64,000 bases of DNA from Streptomyces radiopugnans (GCF_900110735.1 NZ_FOET01000007.1:62001-126000); one strand, 5' to 3'. Shown: positions 26,595 through 35,770, counted from the first letter of the stretch. The notes: generated by a model not told the origin, from the letters alone. Translations and numbers: made by a program.

Positions 26595-28141
26595 ACGGCC
26601 GCTCCCTCGGCCGCGCCGGCACCGGTGGGCGCCTGCGCCGCGCGCCCGGGCGGGCGTGGACGGCCGCCGCCGGTGATGCGGGCGGCGGCGAGCTTGCCGG
26701 AGACCACCACCGTCGGCACGCCCACCCCGGGCGTGGTGCCGCAGCCGGCCAGGACCACGTTCTCCCAGCCGCGCGGCAGGTTCCGCGGCCGGAACGGGCC
26801 CGTCTGGGCGAAGGTGTGCGCGGCGGAGAACGGGGTGCCGGCCGCATGCCCCTGGCGTGCCCAGTCGGCCGGGGTGACCAGGTGCTCGGCCTCGATCGCG
26901 TCGCCGAAGCCGTCCAGTCCGCGGCGCTCCAGCTCGGCGACCAGTGTGTCGCGGTAGCGGGGGCCGACGCGGTCCCAGTCCCGGGGACCGGTGACCAGAT
27001 TGGGGCAGGGCGCGAGCACGTAGTGCAGGTGCCTGCCCTCCGGGGCCAGCGCGGGATCGGTGGCGGTGGGCCGGGTGATCAGCAGGGAGGGATCGCTCAT
27101 CAGCTCGCCGGTCCGGGTGAGCTGCCGGAACGTCGACTCCCAGGCGGAGCCGAACGAGATTGTGTGGTGGGCCAGTTCGGGCCAGGTGCGGTCGCCGCCC
27201 GTGTGCAGGACGACCGCCGAGGGCGCGTACCGCAGCGGCACCGGGCGGCGCGGCGCGCCGCCCAGCAGGCGGTGGGCGACCGGCAGGTCGCAGGTGAGGA
27301 CCACCGCGTCGCAGGCGATGCGCTCCCCGCGGGCGGTGCGCACCGCCGCGGCGCGTCCGCCCGGCGAGCGCTCCAGTTGCGTCACCTCGGAGCCGTGGAC
27401 GAAGCGGGCCCCGGCGCCGGCGGCGGCCTCGGCCATGGCCCGGGGAACGGCGTGCATGCCGCCGCGCGGGAACCACACCCCGGCGACGGTGTCCATGTAG
27501 GCGATGACGGCGTACGCGGCCAGCGCCCGGGTGGGCGGCACCCCGGCGTACAGCGCCTGGAAGGAGAACACGCGGCGCAGCCGCTCGTCCTTCAGGAAGC
27601 GCGCGACGCGCCCGTGCCAGGTGCCGAACCCGCCGAGCGCGGCCAGCCTGGCCAGGTCGGCGCCCAGCAGCCCCAGCGGCGAGTCGAAGTTGGCGTCGAT
27701 GAACGAGCGCATCTGCACCCTGTACAGCCGCTCCAGCCAGTCGCGCAGCCGCCGGTACCCGGCGGCCTCCTCCGGCCCGGCCACCCGGGCGATCTCGGCC
27801 TCCATGGCGTGCGGGTCCGTGTGCACGTCCAGGGAGTCGCCGTCGGCGAAACGGGCGCGGTAGGCGGGGTGGAGCCCGATCAGCTCGACGTGGTCGGCGA
27901 GCTTGGCGCCCACCGCCGCCATGGCCTCGTCGACCAGGTCGGGCATGGTCAGCACGGTGGGGCCGGTGTCGACGCGGTACCCCGCCCACTCCTCGCGCCC
28001 GGCCCGGCCGCCGGGCCCGTCCTCCCGCTCGACGACGGTGACCGAGCGCCCGGCGCCCAGCAGGTGCAGTGCGGCGGCCAGCCCGGCCAGCCCCGCCCCG
28101 ACGATGACGACGTGGTCGCCCGGCCCGTGCACTCTTCTCAT
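26591..28141 (-). CDS. crtI: CrtI: phytoene desaturase
   Basis: A 516-residue FAD-dependent phytoene desaturase that introduces the double bonds leading to lycopene. N-terminal FAD motif [20 protein letters not shown] starts near residue 10 with GGRAG behind it; [40 protein letters not shown] and the C-terminal CrtI signature [20 protein letters not shown] are present. A Pro/Gly/Ala-rich tail of ~25 residues follows. AAGGA lies 7 bases before ATG 28141; the gap to crtE is 21 bases. Confidence 0.93.
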   Translation of the reverse strand: MRRVHGPGDHVVIVGAGLAGLAAALHLLGAGRSVTVVEREDGPGGRAGREEWAGYRVDTGPTVLTMPDLVDEAMAAVGAKLADHVELIGLHPAYRARFADGDSLDVHTDPHAMEAEIARVAGPEEAAGYRRLRDWLERLYRVQMRSFIDANFDSPLGLLGADLARLAALGGFGTWHGRVARFLKDERLRRVFSFQALYAGVPPTRALAAYAVIAYMDTVAGVWFPRGGMHAVPRAMAEAAAGAGARFVHGSEVTQLERSPGGRAAAVRTARGERIACDAVVLTCDLPVAHRLLGGAPRRPVPLRYAPSAVVLHTGGDRTWPELAHHTISFGSAWESTFRQLTRTGELMSDPSLLITRPTATDPALAPEGRHLHYVLAPCPNLVTGPRDWDRVGPRYRDTLVAELERRGLDGFGDAIEAEHLVTPADWARQGHAAGTPFSAAHTFAQTGPFRPRNLPRGWENVVLAGCGTTPGVGVPTVVVSGKLAAARITGGGRPRPPGRAAQAPTGAGAAEGAAV

Positions 28142-28162
28142 CTGGATTCCTTCGGCAGGTGT

Positions 28163-29473
28163 TCAGCGGGTGGAGAGGGCGGCGGCGTCACGGGGAGCGC
28201 CGCCGCGGGGGCGGTGGGCGAGGGCCGGTTCGCCCAGGACGGCGTACAGCAGCGCCGACAGCTTCCGGGCCGGGACCCCGTCGAGCTCGGCCTCCTCCAA
28301 TGCGGCCAGCGCGTCGCCGGCCAGGCCGCCGATGCGCCGCTCGACGGCGTCACGGGCCCCCAGCTCGGTCAGCACGGCGCGTACGCGGTCCAGTTCCCCC
28401 TCGGTCAGCGCGGGGTTGCCGAGCGCGTGCTCCAGCAGCTCCCGGGCCGCGCGCCGGCCGCGGACGCGGGCCAGGCGCAGGCCGACGGCCATCAGATGGG
28501 TGGGCTTGCCCTGCCGCACGTCGTCGCCCGCCGGCTTCCCCGTGCGGGCCGGGTCCCCGAAGACGCCCAGGATGTCGTCGCGCAGCTGGAACGCCACCCC
28601 GGCGCACCGTCCCGCCCGCCGAAGGGCCGAGGTGGTGTGCGCGTCCGCGCCGGCCAGCGCTGCTCCCAGGTGCAGCGGGCGCTCCACGGTGTACAGACCG
28701 CTCTTGAGATGGGCGACACGCAGGGAGGAGGAGGGGGAGGGCGCGCCGGCCGCCTGCCCGTGCAGGTCCAGGTACTGCCCGGCCACCATCTCGGTGCGCA
28801 TCGCCCGCCAGACGGGGCGGGCCCGCCGCCGGGCCTCCTCGGAGGGGGACGCCGCGTCCCACAGGTCCTCCGCCCACACCAGGGCCAGATCACCCGTCAG
28901 GAGGGCGGCGGAGGCCCCGAACGCCTCGGCGTCCCCGCGCAGGCCCCGGGCGCGGTGCCGGCGGGCGAGGGCCACATGGGCGGCCGGCGCGCCGCGTCGC
29001 AGCGGCGAGTCGTCCATCAGGTCGTCGTGCACCAGCGCGCAGGCCTGGATCAGCTCCAGCGCGGCGGCGGCGTGCAGCACGGCCTCCGCGTCGGCGTGCT
29101 CGGGTGTGCCGCCGCCCGCCCGCCAGCCCCACCACAGGAACGCCGGGCGCAGCCGCTTGCCGCCGCGCCGCACCAGGTCGATCAGGCAGTCGGCGACGTC
29201 GGCGGTGAACCGGTCGCTGATCAGCCGCGCGTCGGCCCGGCGCAGCGTCAGGTACTCGGTGAGCACGGCGTCGACGGCGGCCGCGACGTCGCGGTCGGGG
29301 CCGTGGGGGAGGGAGCCGCGGTCCGCGGGGCGGTCCGCGCGGGTCTCGTCCGGGTGACGCGGCGGCAGGGGCGCGGCCCGGCCGGGTTGCTCCCCTCCCA
29401 GGGCGGCCGGCGCGGGACGTGCGGGTGCGGGGCTGGCAGGGGCGAGGGCCAGGTCGGTGGCCTGGTGCCGCAT
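28163..29473 (-). CDS. crtE: CrtE: geranylgeranyl diphosphate synthase
   Basis: A 436-residue trans-polyprenyl synthase. After a Pro/Ala-rich ~65-residue leader, the first Asp-rich motif is [14 protein letters not shown] (DDxxxD type), the second is [12 protein letters not shown], and GGKRLRPAF marks the diphosphate-binding helix. Product length (C20) is inferred from its position at the head of the carotenoid operon. AAGGAG lies 6 bases before ATG 29473. The gene is divergent from litR; a palindrome about 65 bases upstream is a likely control point for light induction. Confidence 0.92.
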   Translation of the reverse strand: MRHQATDLALAPASPAPARPAPAALGGEQPGRAAPLPPRHPDETRADRPADRGSLPHGPDRDVAAAVDAVLTEYLTLRRADARLISDRFTADVADCLIDLVRRGGKRLRPAFLWWGWRAGGGTPEHADAEAVLHAAAALELIQACALVHDDLMDDSPLRRGAPAAHVALARRHRARGLRGDAEAFGASAALLTGDLALVWAEDLWDAASPSEEARRRARPVWRAMRTEMVAGQYLDLHGQAAGAPSPSSSLRVAHLKSGLYTVERPLHLGAALAGADAHTTSALRRAGRCAGVAFQLRDDILGVFGDPARTGKPAGDDVRQGKPTHLMAVGLRLARVRGRRAARELLEHALGNPALTEGELDRVRAVLTELGARDAVERRIGGLAGDALAALEEAELDGVPARKLSALLYAVLGEPALAHRPRGGAPRDAAALSTR

Positions 29474-29535
29474 CGCGGCTCCTTCCCGGCGCGGGGCCGA
29501 GACGCCCGGCGCACGTACGGACAGAAGTTTTCACA

Positions 29536-29568
29536 CCCGAACATTGAAGACAATGTTCTCAGTTCGGG
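29536..29568 (-). promoter_or_regulatory. Palindromic operator candidate at the crtE promoter
   Basis: GAACATTGAAGACAATGTTC (29539–29558) is a perfect inverted repeat of 8-bp arms with a 4-base centre. A wider pair, CCCGAAC (29536–29542) and GTTCGGG (29562–29568), brackets it. On the minus strand TTGTCT followed after 17 bases by AAACTT is a weak -35/-10 candidate overlapping it. It lies 66–95 bases before crtE. Repressor or ECF-sigma recognition cannot be separated by eye. Confidence 0.55.
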
Positions 29569-29726
29569 CGCTCTGGACGGGTGAAGCGCAGGCACCGCGC
29601 GGCGCGGATGGGCGACAGGAGGGGCGCGGTGCCGACGCACGTGTGACAGCCCCCTCCATGGCACACCGGGCCGTTCGGGTGGCCCGTCGCTCCGCGGGTG
29701 CCCGTGCCCGGCCGATTCAAACAAAC

Positions 29727-29745
29727 TTGTGCAGAACTTGTACAG
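29727..29745 (+). promoter_or_regulatory. CarH/LitR-type 11-bp direct repeats upstream of litR
   Basis: TTGTGCAG (29727–29734) and TTGTACAG (29738–29745) recur with an exact 11-base period (aacTTGTGCAG, aacTTGTACAG). The second fits, and the first fits with one change, the nTnTACAn half-site of Thermus CarH operators, which are 11-bp direct repeats bound by B12-loaded tetramers. Position 44 bases before the litR start suggests autorepression in the dark. Confidence 0.6.
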
Positions 29746-29788
29746 CAGGCGACTTGCGCCCGGTCCGACCTGGGCGGACGATGGCGCC

Positions 29789-30709
29789 ATGTCTTCCGCT
29801 CATCCCTCCCGCGCCGCCGCGCGGCCGGCCTTCGATCAGGAGGCGGAGGAGATCCTGCTGCCGGTGGGCGTGGTGGCCGAGCGTCTGGAGATGAGCACCG
29901 CCGCGCTCCGTGCCTGGGAGCGCCGCTACGGCCTCGCACCCTCCGGACGGACCCGTGGCGGACACCGCCGCTACTCGGCACGGGACCTCGAACGGCTGGA
30001 GCGCATGCGCACGCTCGTCCGCCGGGGCGTACCCGCCGCCGACGCGGCCCGCGCGGTGGGCGCGGCCGGCCCGGCGGACGCACGGGCGGGTGTGGCGGAG
30101 CTGACCGAGGCCATGCACGCGCTGGACACCGCCGCCGTCCAGACGGTGGTGTCGGCCGCGCTGACCCGGCTCGGGGCCGCCGGCGCCTGGACGGCCGTGC
30201 TCGCGCCCGCCCTCACCGCCATCGGCGACCACTGGGAGGAGACCGGCCGCGGCGTCGAGGTGGAGCACGTCACCAGCGGCATCGTCGAAGGCGCCCTGCG
30301 CCGCCACGCCCAGGACCGCGCCGCCGCGCTCCCGCCCGCCCCCGACGCCCCCGGCCCCGTACTCCTGGCCGCCGCACCTGCCGAGCACCACACGCTGCCG
30401 CTGACGGCCCTGGCCGCCGCACTGGCCGAGGAGGGCCGCGCCGTGCTCCTTACCGGCGACCTGCCCGTCCCCGCCCTGACCGACGCCCTCGTCCGCGCCC
30501 GCCCCGGCGCCGTGGTGCTGTGGGCGCGCTCCCGGGGAACGGCCGATCTCTCCTGGCTGCGGAGCGCGCTGGAGACGACCTCCGCCCCCGTCCACCCCGC
30601 CGGACCGGGCTGGCCCCCGGGCATCCCCGGTGCCGCGGCCCCGCTGCACGACCTGCCCGGCGCCCTGGCCGCACTCCTGGGCGCGCCGGACGGCCGCCGC
30701 CCCGTCTGA
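29789..30709 (+). CDS. litR: LitR: B12-dependent MerR-type photoreceptor repressor
   Basis: A 306-residue regulator. Residues 23–90 are a MerR-type winged HTH (LPVGVVAERLEMSTAALRAW, RRYGLAPSGRTRGGHRRYS). The middle four-helix domain carries the W-x9-EH signature of CarH/LitR (Trp149, Glu159, His160) that caps adenosylcobalamin. The C-terminal cobalamin-binding domain has E189-H190-H191, an ExH that in relatives continues xxG; here Pro194 occupies the Gly position. LitR/CarH bound to AdoCbl represses carotenoid genes in the dark and is released by light. It is divergent from crtE with CarH-like repeats before it. No litS (ECF sigma) or litQ gene is adjacent, unlike the S. coelicolor arrangement I recall. 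Start ATG 29789 has a weak ribosome site. Confidence 0.88.
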   Translation: MSSAHPSRAAARPAFDQEAEEILLPVGVVAERLEMSTAALRAWERRYGLAPSGRTRGGHRRYSARDLERLERMRTLVRRGVPAADAARAVGAAGPADARAGVAELTEAMHALDTAAVQTVVSAALTRLGAAGAWTAVLAPALTAIGDHWEETGRGVEVEHVTSGIVEGALRRHAQDRAAALPPAPDAPGPVLLAAAPAEHHTLPLTALAAALAEEGRAVLLTGDLPVPALTDALVRARPGAVVLWARSRGTADLSWLRSALETTSAPVHPAGPGWPPGIPGAAAPLHDLPGALAALLGAPDGRRPV

Positions 30710-30928
30710 CCCGCCTCCGGTGCACCGGCCCGCGGGACCGGCGTACCGCCCGGCGTACCGCCACCCCCGCGGCCGTGCCGGCCGAGGCCGAAGGGCACCC
30801 GGAAGAGGGCCGTTCGGCCCCGCGGACTGCTCCTGTCGGACCTGCCGCCGTCCCCTCGCCGGGCGGGAGGCTTACAGACGAAGAACAGGACTCCGGTACG
30901 CCGGAACCGGACACGAGGAGCCAAGGCC

Positions 30929-31939
30929 ATGAGAGCAGCAGTCGTCCGAACACTCGGCGCGCCCCTGGTGATCGAGGACCGGCCCGATCCGCGGCCCGGC
31001 CCCGCGCAGGTCAGCATCCGCGTCGAGGCGTCGGGTCTGTGCCACACCGACATCCACGCCGCCCGCGGCGACTGGCCGGTCAAGCCCAACCCGCCCTTCG
31101 TCCCCGGCCACGAGGGCGTCGGCATCGTCGAGCGGCTCGGTGACGATGTCACCCACCTGTCGGTCGGCCAGCGGGTGGCGGTCCCCTGGCTCGGCTGGGC
31201 CTGCGGGCGCTGCGAGCACTGCCTGTCCGGCTGGGAGACGCTGTGCGAGCGGCAGAAGAACACCGGGTACGGCGTCGACGGCGGACACGCCGAGATGATG
31301 CTCGCCCACGCCGACTTCGCCCAGCCGGTGCCCGACGGCATCGACCCGCGCGAGGCGGCCCCGCTGACCTGCGCGGGCGTGACGACCTACAAGGCGGTCA
31401 AGGTCGCCGGGGTGGGCCCGACCGATCTGGTGGCCGTCTCCGGGATCGGCGGGCTGGGGCACCTCGCCGTCCAGTACGCCAAGATCGCCGGAGCCACTGT
31501 CGCGGCCATCGACGTCACCGACGACAAGCTCTCCCTCGCCGGGGAACTGGGCGCCGACATCCTGATCGACGCCCGCAAGGAGGACCCGGCCGAGGTGCTC
31601 CGGCGGCACGGCGGAGCACACGCCGCCATCGCGCTCGCCGTCGACGACCGGGCGACGGAGGCGCTCCAGCGCGGCCTGCGGCGCGGTGGGAAGCTGGTGC
31701 TCGTCTCGCTCCCGGCGGGCGGCGCCCTGCGCGTCCCGGTCTTCGACACCGTGCTGAACGGCACCTCCGTCATCGGATCGATCGTCGGCACCCGGCAGGA
31801 CCTCGCGGAGGTCTTCGCCCTCCACGCGGCCGGGCGCACGAAGGCGATCTACGAGACCCGCCCGCTGGAGGCCGTCAACGACTGCATCCAGGAGATCCTC
31901 GGCGGCCACGTCAGGGCCCGCGTCGTCTTCGAGATGTGA
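30929..31939 (+). CDS. Zinc-dependent alcohol dehydrogenase (AdhP type)
   Basis: A 336-residue medium-chain dehydrogenase. Catalytic zinc ligands: Cys in SGLCHTDIHAARGDWP (near 38) and GHEGVG (near 61); structural zinc Cys4 in CGRCEHCLSGWETLC. Nucleotide-binding segment VSGIGGLGHLAVQYAK, with an acidic residue after the second strand (AAIDVTD), suggests NAD preference. Likely oxidises ethanol or other primary alcohols, or the reverse. GAGGAG lies upstream of the ATG at 30929. It is transcribed with litR but 219 bases away, probably separately, and ends at a 16-bp hairpin. Confidence 0.9.
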   Translation: MRAAVVRTLGAPLVIEDRPDPRPGPAQVSIRVEASGLCHTDIHAARGDWPVKPNPPFVPGHEGVGIVERLGDDVTHLSVGQRVAVPWLGWACGRCEHCLSGWETLCERQKNTGYGVDGGHAEMMLAHADFAQPVPDGIDPREAAPLTCAGVTTYKAVKVAGVGPTDLVAVSGIGGLGHLAVQYAKIAGATVAAIDVTDDKLSLAGELGADILIDARKEDPAEVLRRHGGAHAAIALAVDDRATEALQRGLRRGGKLVLVSLPAGGALRVPVFDTVLNGTSVIGSIVGTRQDLAEVFALHAAGRTKAIYETRPLEAVNDCIQEILGGHVRARVVFEM

Positions 31940-31964
31940 CGCGCCGCCGGCCCCGGCCGGCCCG

Positions 31965-32006
31965 CCCTCCGCCCCTGCCGCAGCCCCCGCCGGCAGGGGC
32001 GGAGGG
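31965..32006 (+). terminator. Hairpin terminator after alcohol dehydrogenase gene
   Basis: Perfect 16-bp inverted repeat, CCCTCCGCCCCTGCCG at 31965–31980 and its complement at 31991–32006, with a 10-base loop, 25 bases past the stop. Confidence 0.8.
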
Positions 32007-32053
32007 CTGCCGGGGGTGACGGGCGGGCCCGCCCGCTCGTTACGGTGGGCACC

Positions 32054-32800
32054 ATGTTCACCGCCCAGGGCCCGACCCTCCCCGAACTCGCCGTGCAGGC
32101 GCTGTCGTCCGTCGAGCGCGGCTACGACCTGCTCGCGCCGAAGTTCGACCGCACGCCGTTCAGGACCTCGGACCGCCTGCTGGACGCCACCGCACGCGCA
32201 CTCCAGCCGCTGGGGCCGTTCGGGACGGGCCTGGACGTGTGCTGCGGGACCGGCGCGGGGGTGGGCGTCCTGCGGCGGCTGTGCGAACGGCGGGCCGTCG
32301 GTGTCGACTTCAGCGCCGGCATGCTCGGCCGGGCCCGCGCCGCCCACCCGCGGTCCCCCGGCGGGCCGGCGGTGGACTGGGTGCGCGCCGACGTACGGAG
32401 GCTGCCCTTCGCCGGGGCCTTCGACCTGGCCGTCAGCTTCGGGGCGTTCGGGCACTTCCTGCCCCGGGAGCGGCCCGGGCTGTTCGCGGGGGTGCACGCG
32501 GCGCTCCGGCCCGGGGGCCTGTTCGCCTTCCCCGTCGGCGCGCCGCCCCCGGTCGGGTCGCGCGCGTACTGGACGCTGTGGGGTTTCGACGCGGTGATGC
32601 GGGTGCGCAACGCGCTGTGGCGTCCGCGGTTCGTCATGTACTACCGCACGTTCCCCCTTCCCCGGGTACGCCGCGAACTGGCCGACGCGGGGTTCGAGGT
32701 GGGCACGCTGCCGCTGGAGGAGCTCGGTCGGCGGGCGGGCGGCAGTCCCCGCTGCCGGCTGGTCGTGGCCCGGCGCGCCCGAGGGGGCGGCCGGGTGTGA
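32054..32800 (+). CDS. Class I SAM-dependent methyltransferase
   Basis: A 248-residue methyltransferase: motif I GLDVCCGTGAGVGVL near residue 59, VGVDFSAGMLGRAR, DVRRLPFAGAFDLAVSFGAFG, LRPGGLFAFPVG. The substrate is unknown; relatives range from ubiquinone/menaquinone to small-molecule methylases. ATG 32054 is favoured over GTG 32045 by similarity, neither with a strong ribosome site. It stands alone between a terminator and the protease gene. Confidence 0.8.
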   Translation: MFTAQGPTLPELAVQALSSVERGYDLLAPKFDRTPFRTSDRLLDATARALQPLGPFGTGLDVCCGTGAGVGVLRRLCERRAVGVDFSAGMLGRARAAHPRSPGGPAVDWVRADVRRLPFAGAFDLAVSFGAFGHFLPRERPGLFAGVHAALRPGGLFAFPVGAPPPVGSRAYWTLWGFDAVMRVRNALWRPRFVMYYRTFPLPRVRRELADAGFEVGTLPLEELGRRAGGSPRCRLVVARRARGGGRV

Positions 32801-32855
32801 GGGCGGGACGGGGAGGCGGTCTTGTACGGGCCGCCGGGCCGGTCCGATACTCGCT

Positions 32856-32885
32856 CCATTGATGTCAGGTACGCGTCATCAATGG
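32856..32885. promoter_or_regulatory. Inverted repeat in the protease promoter region
   Basis: CCATTGATG (32856–32864) and CATCAATGG (32877–32885) are perfect 9-bp arms with a 12-base spacer, 87–116 bases before the protease start. Its A/T-rich arms stand out against the surroundings, as operators often do. Confidence 0.5.
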
Positions 32886-32971
32886 CCTTCGGTGGACACG
32901 TCTCCGCGCGCCGCGCGACACCCCCCACGTGCCGTCGCCCACCGGCTTCCCCACCACGAGGAGGAGACCAC

Positions 32972-33850
32972 GTGAGGACCAGGCGCACCACCAGAAGGAG
33001 CACCGCCCGCCGCACCCGGCTGCTCGCCGCCGCGATCGGCCTGGGAGTCGCCGCCGTGGCCACCGCGCCGAGTGCCACCGCGGCCGCCCCGCGCGCCTAC
33101 GGCGCGGCCGAACTCTCCCGGGTGAGCGACGCCGTGCTCCGGACGGACGTCGACGGCATCGCCTGGCACGCCGACGACCGCACCGGACGCGTCGTCGTCA
33201 CCGCCGACAGCACCGTCTCACCCGCCGACGTCGCGGCCCTGCGGAAGGCCGCCGGCGCGGACGCGGGCGCGATCAGGATCGAGCGGACACCGGGCGTCAT
33301 CGCCCCGCTGGGCTCCGCCGGCGACGCCATCTACGGCAACGGCTACCGCTGCTCGCTCGGCTTCAACGTCCTCAGCGGCGGCACGTACCACTTCCTCACC
33401 GCCGGGCACTGCGGCGACGTGGTCGGCACCTGGTACGCCGACTCCGGTCAGCGCACGCTCATCGGCCCGACCGTGAAATCGAGCTTCCCCGGCAACGACT
33501 ACGCCCTCGTCCGCTACGACAACACATCCCTGGGCCACCCGGGCGGATTCACCCCGGCCGACGCCTACGTGGGCCAGTCGGTCAAGCGCACCGGTTCCAC
33601 CACCGGCACCCACAGCGGCACCGTCACCGCCCTGAACGTCACGGTCCGCTACAGCGGGAGCGGCACCGTCCGCGGCATGATCCAGACGAACGTCTGCGCG
33701 GAGCCCGGCGATTCCGGCGGCCCCCTCTACGACGGCTCCCTGGCCCTCGGCATCACCTCCGGCGGCAGCGGCGACTGCCGCAGGGGCGGCACCACCTTCT
33801 ACCAGCCGGTTCCCGAGGCGCTCAGCGCCTACAGGGCGACCATGTACTGA
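32972..33850 (+). CDS. Secreted S1 serine protease, streptogrisin-like
   Basis: A 292-residue preproprotease. Signal peptide with [20 protein letters not shown] and an ATAAAP cleavage region near 39; a pro-region to about residue 112; then the mature chymotrypsin fold beginning near [17 protein letters not shown]. Catalytic triad His146 (TAGHC), Asp176 (NDYALVRY), Ser248 (GDSGGP). Disulfide Cys pairs flank the His and lie near the Ser. Close to streptogrisin A/B-type enzymes (short pro-region, no C-terminal domain), so broad extracellular proteolysis is expected. GTG start at 32972, with GAGGAG upstream. A perfect operator-like repeat and a hairpin flank the gene. Confidence 0.92.
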   Translation: MRTRRTTRRSTARRTRLLAAAIGLGVAAVATAPSATAAAPRAYGAAELSRVSDAVLRTDVDGIAWHADDRTGRVVVTADSTVSPADVAALRKAAGADAGAIRIERTPGVIAPLGSAGDAIYGNGYRCSLGFNVLSGGTYHFLTAGHCGDVVGTWYADSGQRTLIGPTVKSSFPGNDYALVRYDNTSLGHPGGFTPADAYVGQSVKRTGSTTGTHSGTVTALNVTVRYSGSGTVRGMIQTNVCAEPGDSGGPLYDGSLALGITSGGSGDCRRGGTTFYQPVPEALSAYRATMY

Positions 33851-33857
33851 TCCGGCC

Positions 33858-33882
33858 GGGCGGGGGCCGTCCGCCCCCGCCC
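33858..33882 (+). terminator. Short GC hairpin after protease gene
   Basis: GGGCGGGGGC at 33858–33867 pairs with GCCCCCGCCC at 33873–33882, with a 5-base loop, 8 bases past the stop. Confidence 0.65.
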
Positions 33883-33984
33883 GCCCCGGAACGCCCGCCC
33901 GGCGGGGCGTCCGCGCGGCGGGGCGGAGCCCGCCCGGCGGGCGCAGTAGCATCCGGGCGGGAACCGCACACCGGGGAGGCCGTC

Positions 33985-34464
33985 ATGGTGGACGATGCCG
34001 GGCTGCGCCATCTGCGCCGCTGCGTGGAACTGGCGACCGAGGCGCTGGAGGCGGGCGACGAGCCGTTCGGCTCCGTACTCGTCGGCGGGGACGGGACGGT
34101 CCTGGCCGAGGACCGCAACCGGGTCGCCCTCGGCGACCGGACCCGCCACCCGGAGTTCGAGCTGGCGCGCTGGGCCGCCGCCCACATGACACCGGAGGAA
34201 CGCGCGGCGGCGACCGTCTACACCTCCGGCGAGCACTGCCCGATGTGCGCCGCCGCGCACGCCTGGGTCGGGCTGGGCCGCATCGTCTACGCGAGTTCCT
34301 CCGCGCAACTGGCCTCCTGGCTCGACGAACTGGGCGTGCCCGCGCCGCCGGTGCGGACGCTGCCGATCGAGGAGATCGCGCCCGGTGTCGCGGTGGAGGG
34401 GCCGGTACCCGGCCTCGCGCGGGAGGTACGCGAGCTGCACCGGCGCCTCCACGGCGCGGCCTGA
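33985..34464 (+). CDS. Nucleoside/cytidine-type deaminase
   Basis: A 159-residue zinc deaminase of the CMP/dCMP fold. The zinc His and catalytic Glu lie in RHPEFE (family: HAE) and the Cys pair in GEHCPMCAAA. AGDEPFGSVLV marks the substrate loop. Having HPE rather than HAE resembles guanine/tRNA-adenosine deaminase relatives that act on small nucleosides. The substrate is not decidable. GGGGAGG lies 5 bases before ATG 33985. Confidence 0.85.
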   Translation: MVDDAGLRHLRRCVELATEALEAGDEPFGSVLVGGDGTVLAEDRNRVALGDRTRHPEFELARWAAAHMTPEERAAATVYTSGEHCPMCAAAHAWVGLGRIVYASSSAQLASWLDELGVPAPPVRTLPIEEIAPGVAVEGPVPGLAREVRELHRRLHGAA

Positions 34465-34556
34465 GCCCGGGCGGGGACAACTCGGCCGCCGGGCAGGGTG
34501 GTTCGCCGGGGAGGGGCATCCCACGGCGCGGCGGCCCGCCGCTAGGATTCGGCTCC

Positions 34557-34973
34557 GTGCAGCAGCCATCCGAAACCCTGACGCCCCCTGCCCGCCGCCG
34601 CACGGGTGCGCTCGTCGCCGCGCTGGCGGCCGGAGTGGTGATCGGCGGCGCAGGCGTCGGAGCCGCCTGGGCCCTCACCGGCGGAAGCGGCGGCGCGGGC
34701 GGCCCCGAGGCCGACGCGCGGGCGGCGTGCGGCGTCCTGGAGCGCTTCGAGGAGTCGGAGTACGCGGAGAAGGGGCCGGCCGGCGAGGCGGCGCTCAACC
34801 GCTGGGGAGCGGCGCAGGCCCTCTCCGCCGCGGCGGCCGCGGGCGACGAGCGGTACGAGCCGCTCGCGGAGGCGCTGAGGAAGTCGTACCACCGGGTCCT
34901 CTCGGCCTTCGAGTTCGACGCCCGGGCGAAGGAGGACCTGGAGCGGGCACGCGGGATCTGTGCGGATCTGTGA
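34557..34973 (+). CDS. Hypothetical membrane-anchored protein
   Basis: A 138-residue protein: a short cytoplasmic N-terminus (QQPSETLTPPARRR), one membrane helix (TGALVAALAAGVVIGGAGVG), a Gly/Ser linker and an outside helical domain of ~90 residues with two Cys (AACGVLERFEE and ARGICADL) that could form a disulfide. It is similar in layout to small exported streptomycete proteins of unknown role. GTG 34557 is preceded by AGGA at a 9-base spacing. Confidence 0.65.
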   Translation: MQQPSETLTPPARRRTGALVAALAAGVVIGGAGVGAAWALTGGSGGAGGPEADARAACGVLERFEESEYAEKGPAGEAALNRWGAAQALSAAAAAGDERYEPLAEALRKSYHRVLSAFEFDARAKEDLERARGICADL

Positions 34974-35013
34974 ACCGGTCCGCGCGGTGTCGAACCGTCC
35001 GGACCGTCAGCCG

Positions 35014-35703
35014 TCAGCCGCCGGCCGCCGCCGTACGCGTACAGGCCAGATAGGTCGCCCGGTGCACCGCACGCGCCAGGCGGGCGCCCCACAGGGAGCG
35101 GGGTCCGGCGAAGGGCTCGACGGCGGCCGGGCGGCCCGGCGGGGGCGGCGCGGCAGCGACGCACACCGCGTCGGTCGGCGTGCCCGAGGCGTCCACACCG
35201 GCGTCCCGCAGCGCCTGGACCTTGGCCTCGGTGGCCGTGGCCACGGCGTTGACCAGGGCGGCGTCCGAGAGCGCGACCGGCACCGAGACCAGGATGTTGA
35301 TGGTCCCGGCGGGCAGCGGCCCACCGCTGCCCGCGCCCGGCGCCGCCGCCCAGCCGTGTACACCGATCCCGGCCGTGACCAGGGCCTCGACCCCCTCGTC
35401 CACCGCCAGGCAGCGGTCCAGCACCCGGGCCGCGGTCATCAGTCCCACGCCGGGGCCCTCCGCGCCCGCCCGCCCGGCCAGTTCGGCCAGGTGCCGCTCG
35501 GCGTCCAGCCGTGCGTAGCCCGGGGGCACCTGGACGTTGAGGACCCAGCCGCGCCCGCCCAGCCCGCCGCCCAGCAGCGCGCTGCTGATCATCCGCCGCT
35601 CGGCCCCGGGCCTCCAGAACAGCATCGGCCAGGAACCGCCCTGCTCCCGGTGGTGCAGGACGCGTACGTCGGCCAGGGAGCCGTGGTGGGATCGCAGGAG
35701 CAC
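35014..35703 (-). CDS. cbiZ: CbiZ: adenosylcobinamide amidohydrolase
   Basis: A 229-residue protein of the CbiZ family, which cleaves the aminopropanol tail from adenosylcobinamide (and in some bacteria pseudo-B12) to return adenosylcobyric acid to cobamide synthesis. The start of the domain (RPGAERRMISSALLGGGLG), GVGLMTAARV, INILVSVPVALSDAALVNAVATATEAKVQAL and DAVCVAA follow the family order. GTG 35703 with AGGGTG 6 bases upstream; the frame extension is composition-driven. No cobalamin riboswitch was recognised. Its neighbourhood to litR (about 4.3 kb) may be coincidental. It may share a transcript with the upstream minus-strand gene (67-base gap). Confidence 0.85.
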   Translation of the reverse strand: MLLRSHHGSLADVRVLHHREQGGSWPMLFWRPGAERRMISSALLGGGLGGRGWVLNVQVPPGYARLDAERHLAELAGRAGAEGPGVGLMTAARVLDRCLAVDEGVEALVTAGIGVHGWAAAPGAGSGGPLPAGTINILVSVPVALSDAALVNAVATATEAKVQALRDAGVDASGTPTDAVCVAAAPPPPGRPAAVEPFAGPRSLWGARLARAVHRATYLACTRTAAAGG

Positions 35704-35770
35704 GCTGCACCCTAGCGCGGGGCGTGCGAGCGGGGGCGCGGGGTGCCCGGCCGCGGGGAGCGCCGGCGGA

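Noticed and set aside
35704..35770. Search for a cobalamin riboswitch before cbiZ
   Set aside because: The 67-base gap is too short for one and shows no B12-box-like sequence.
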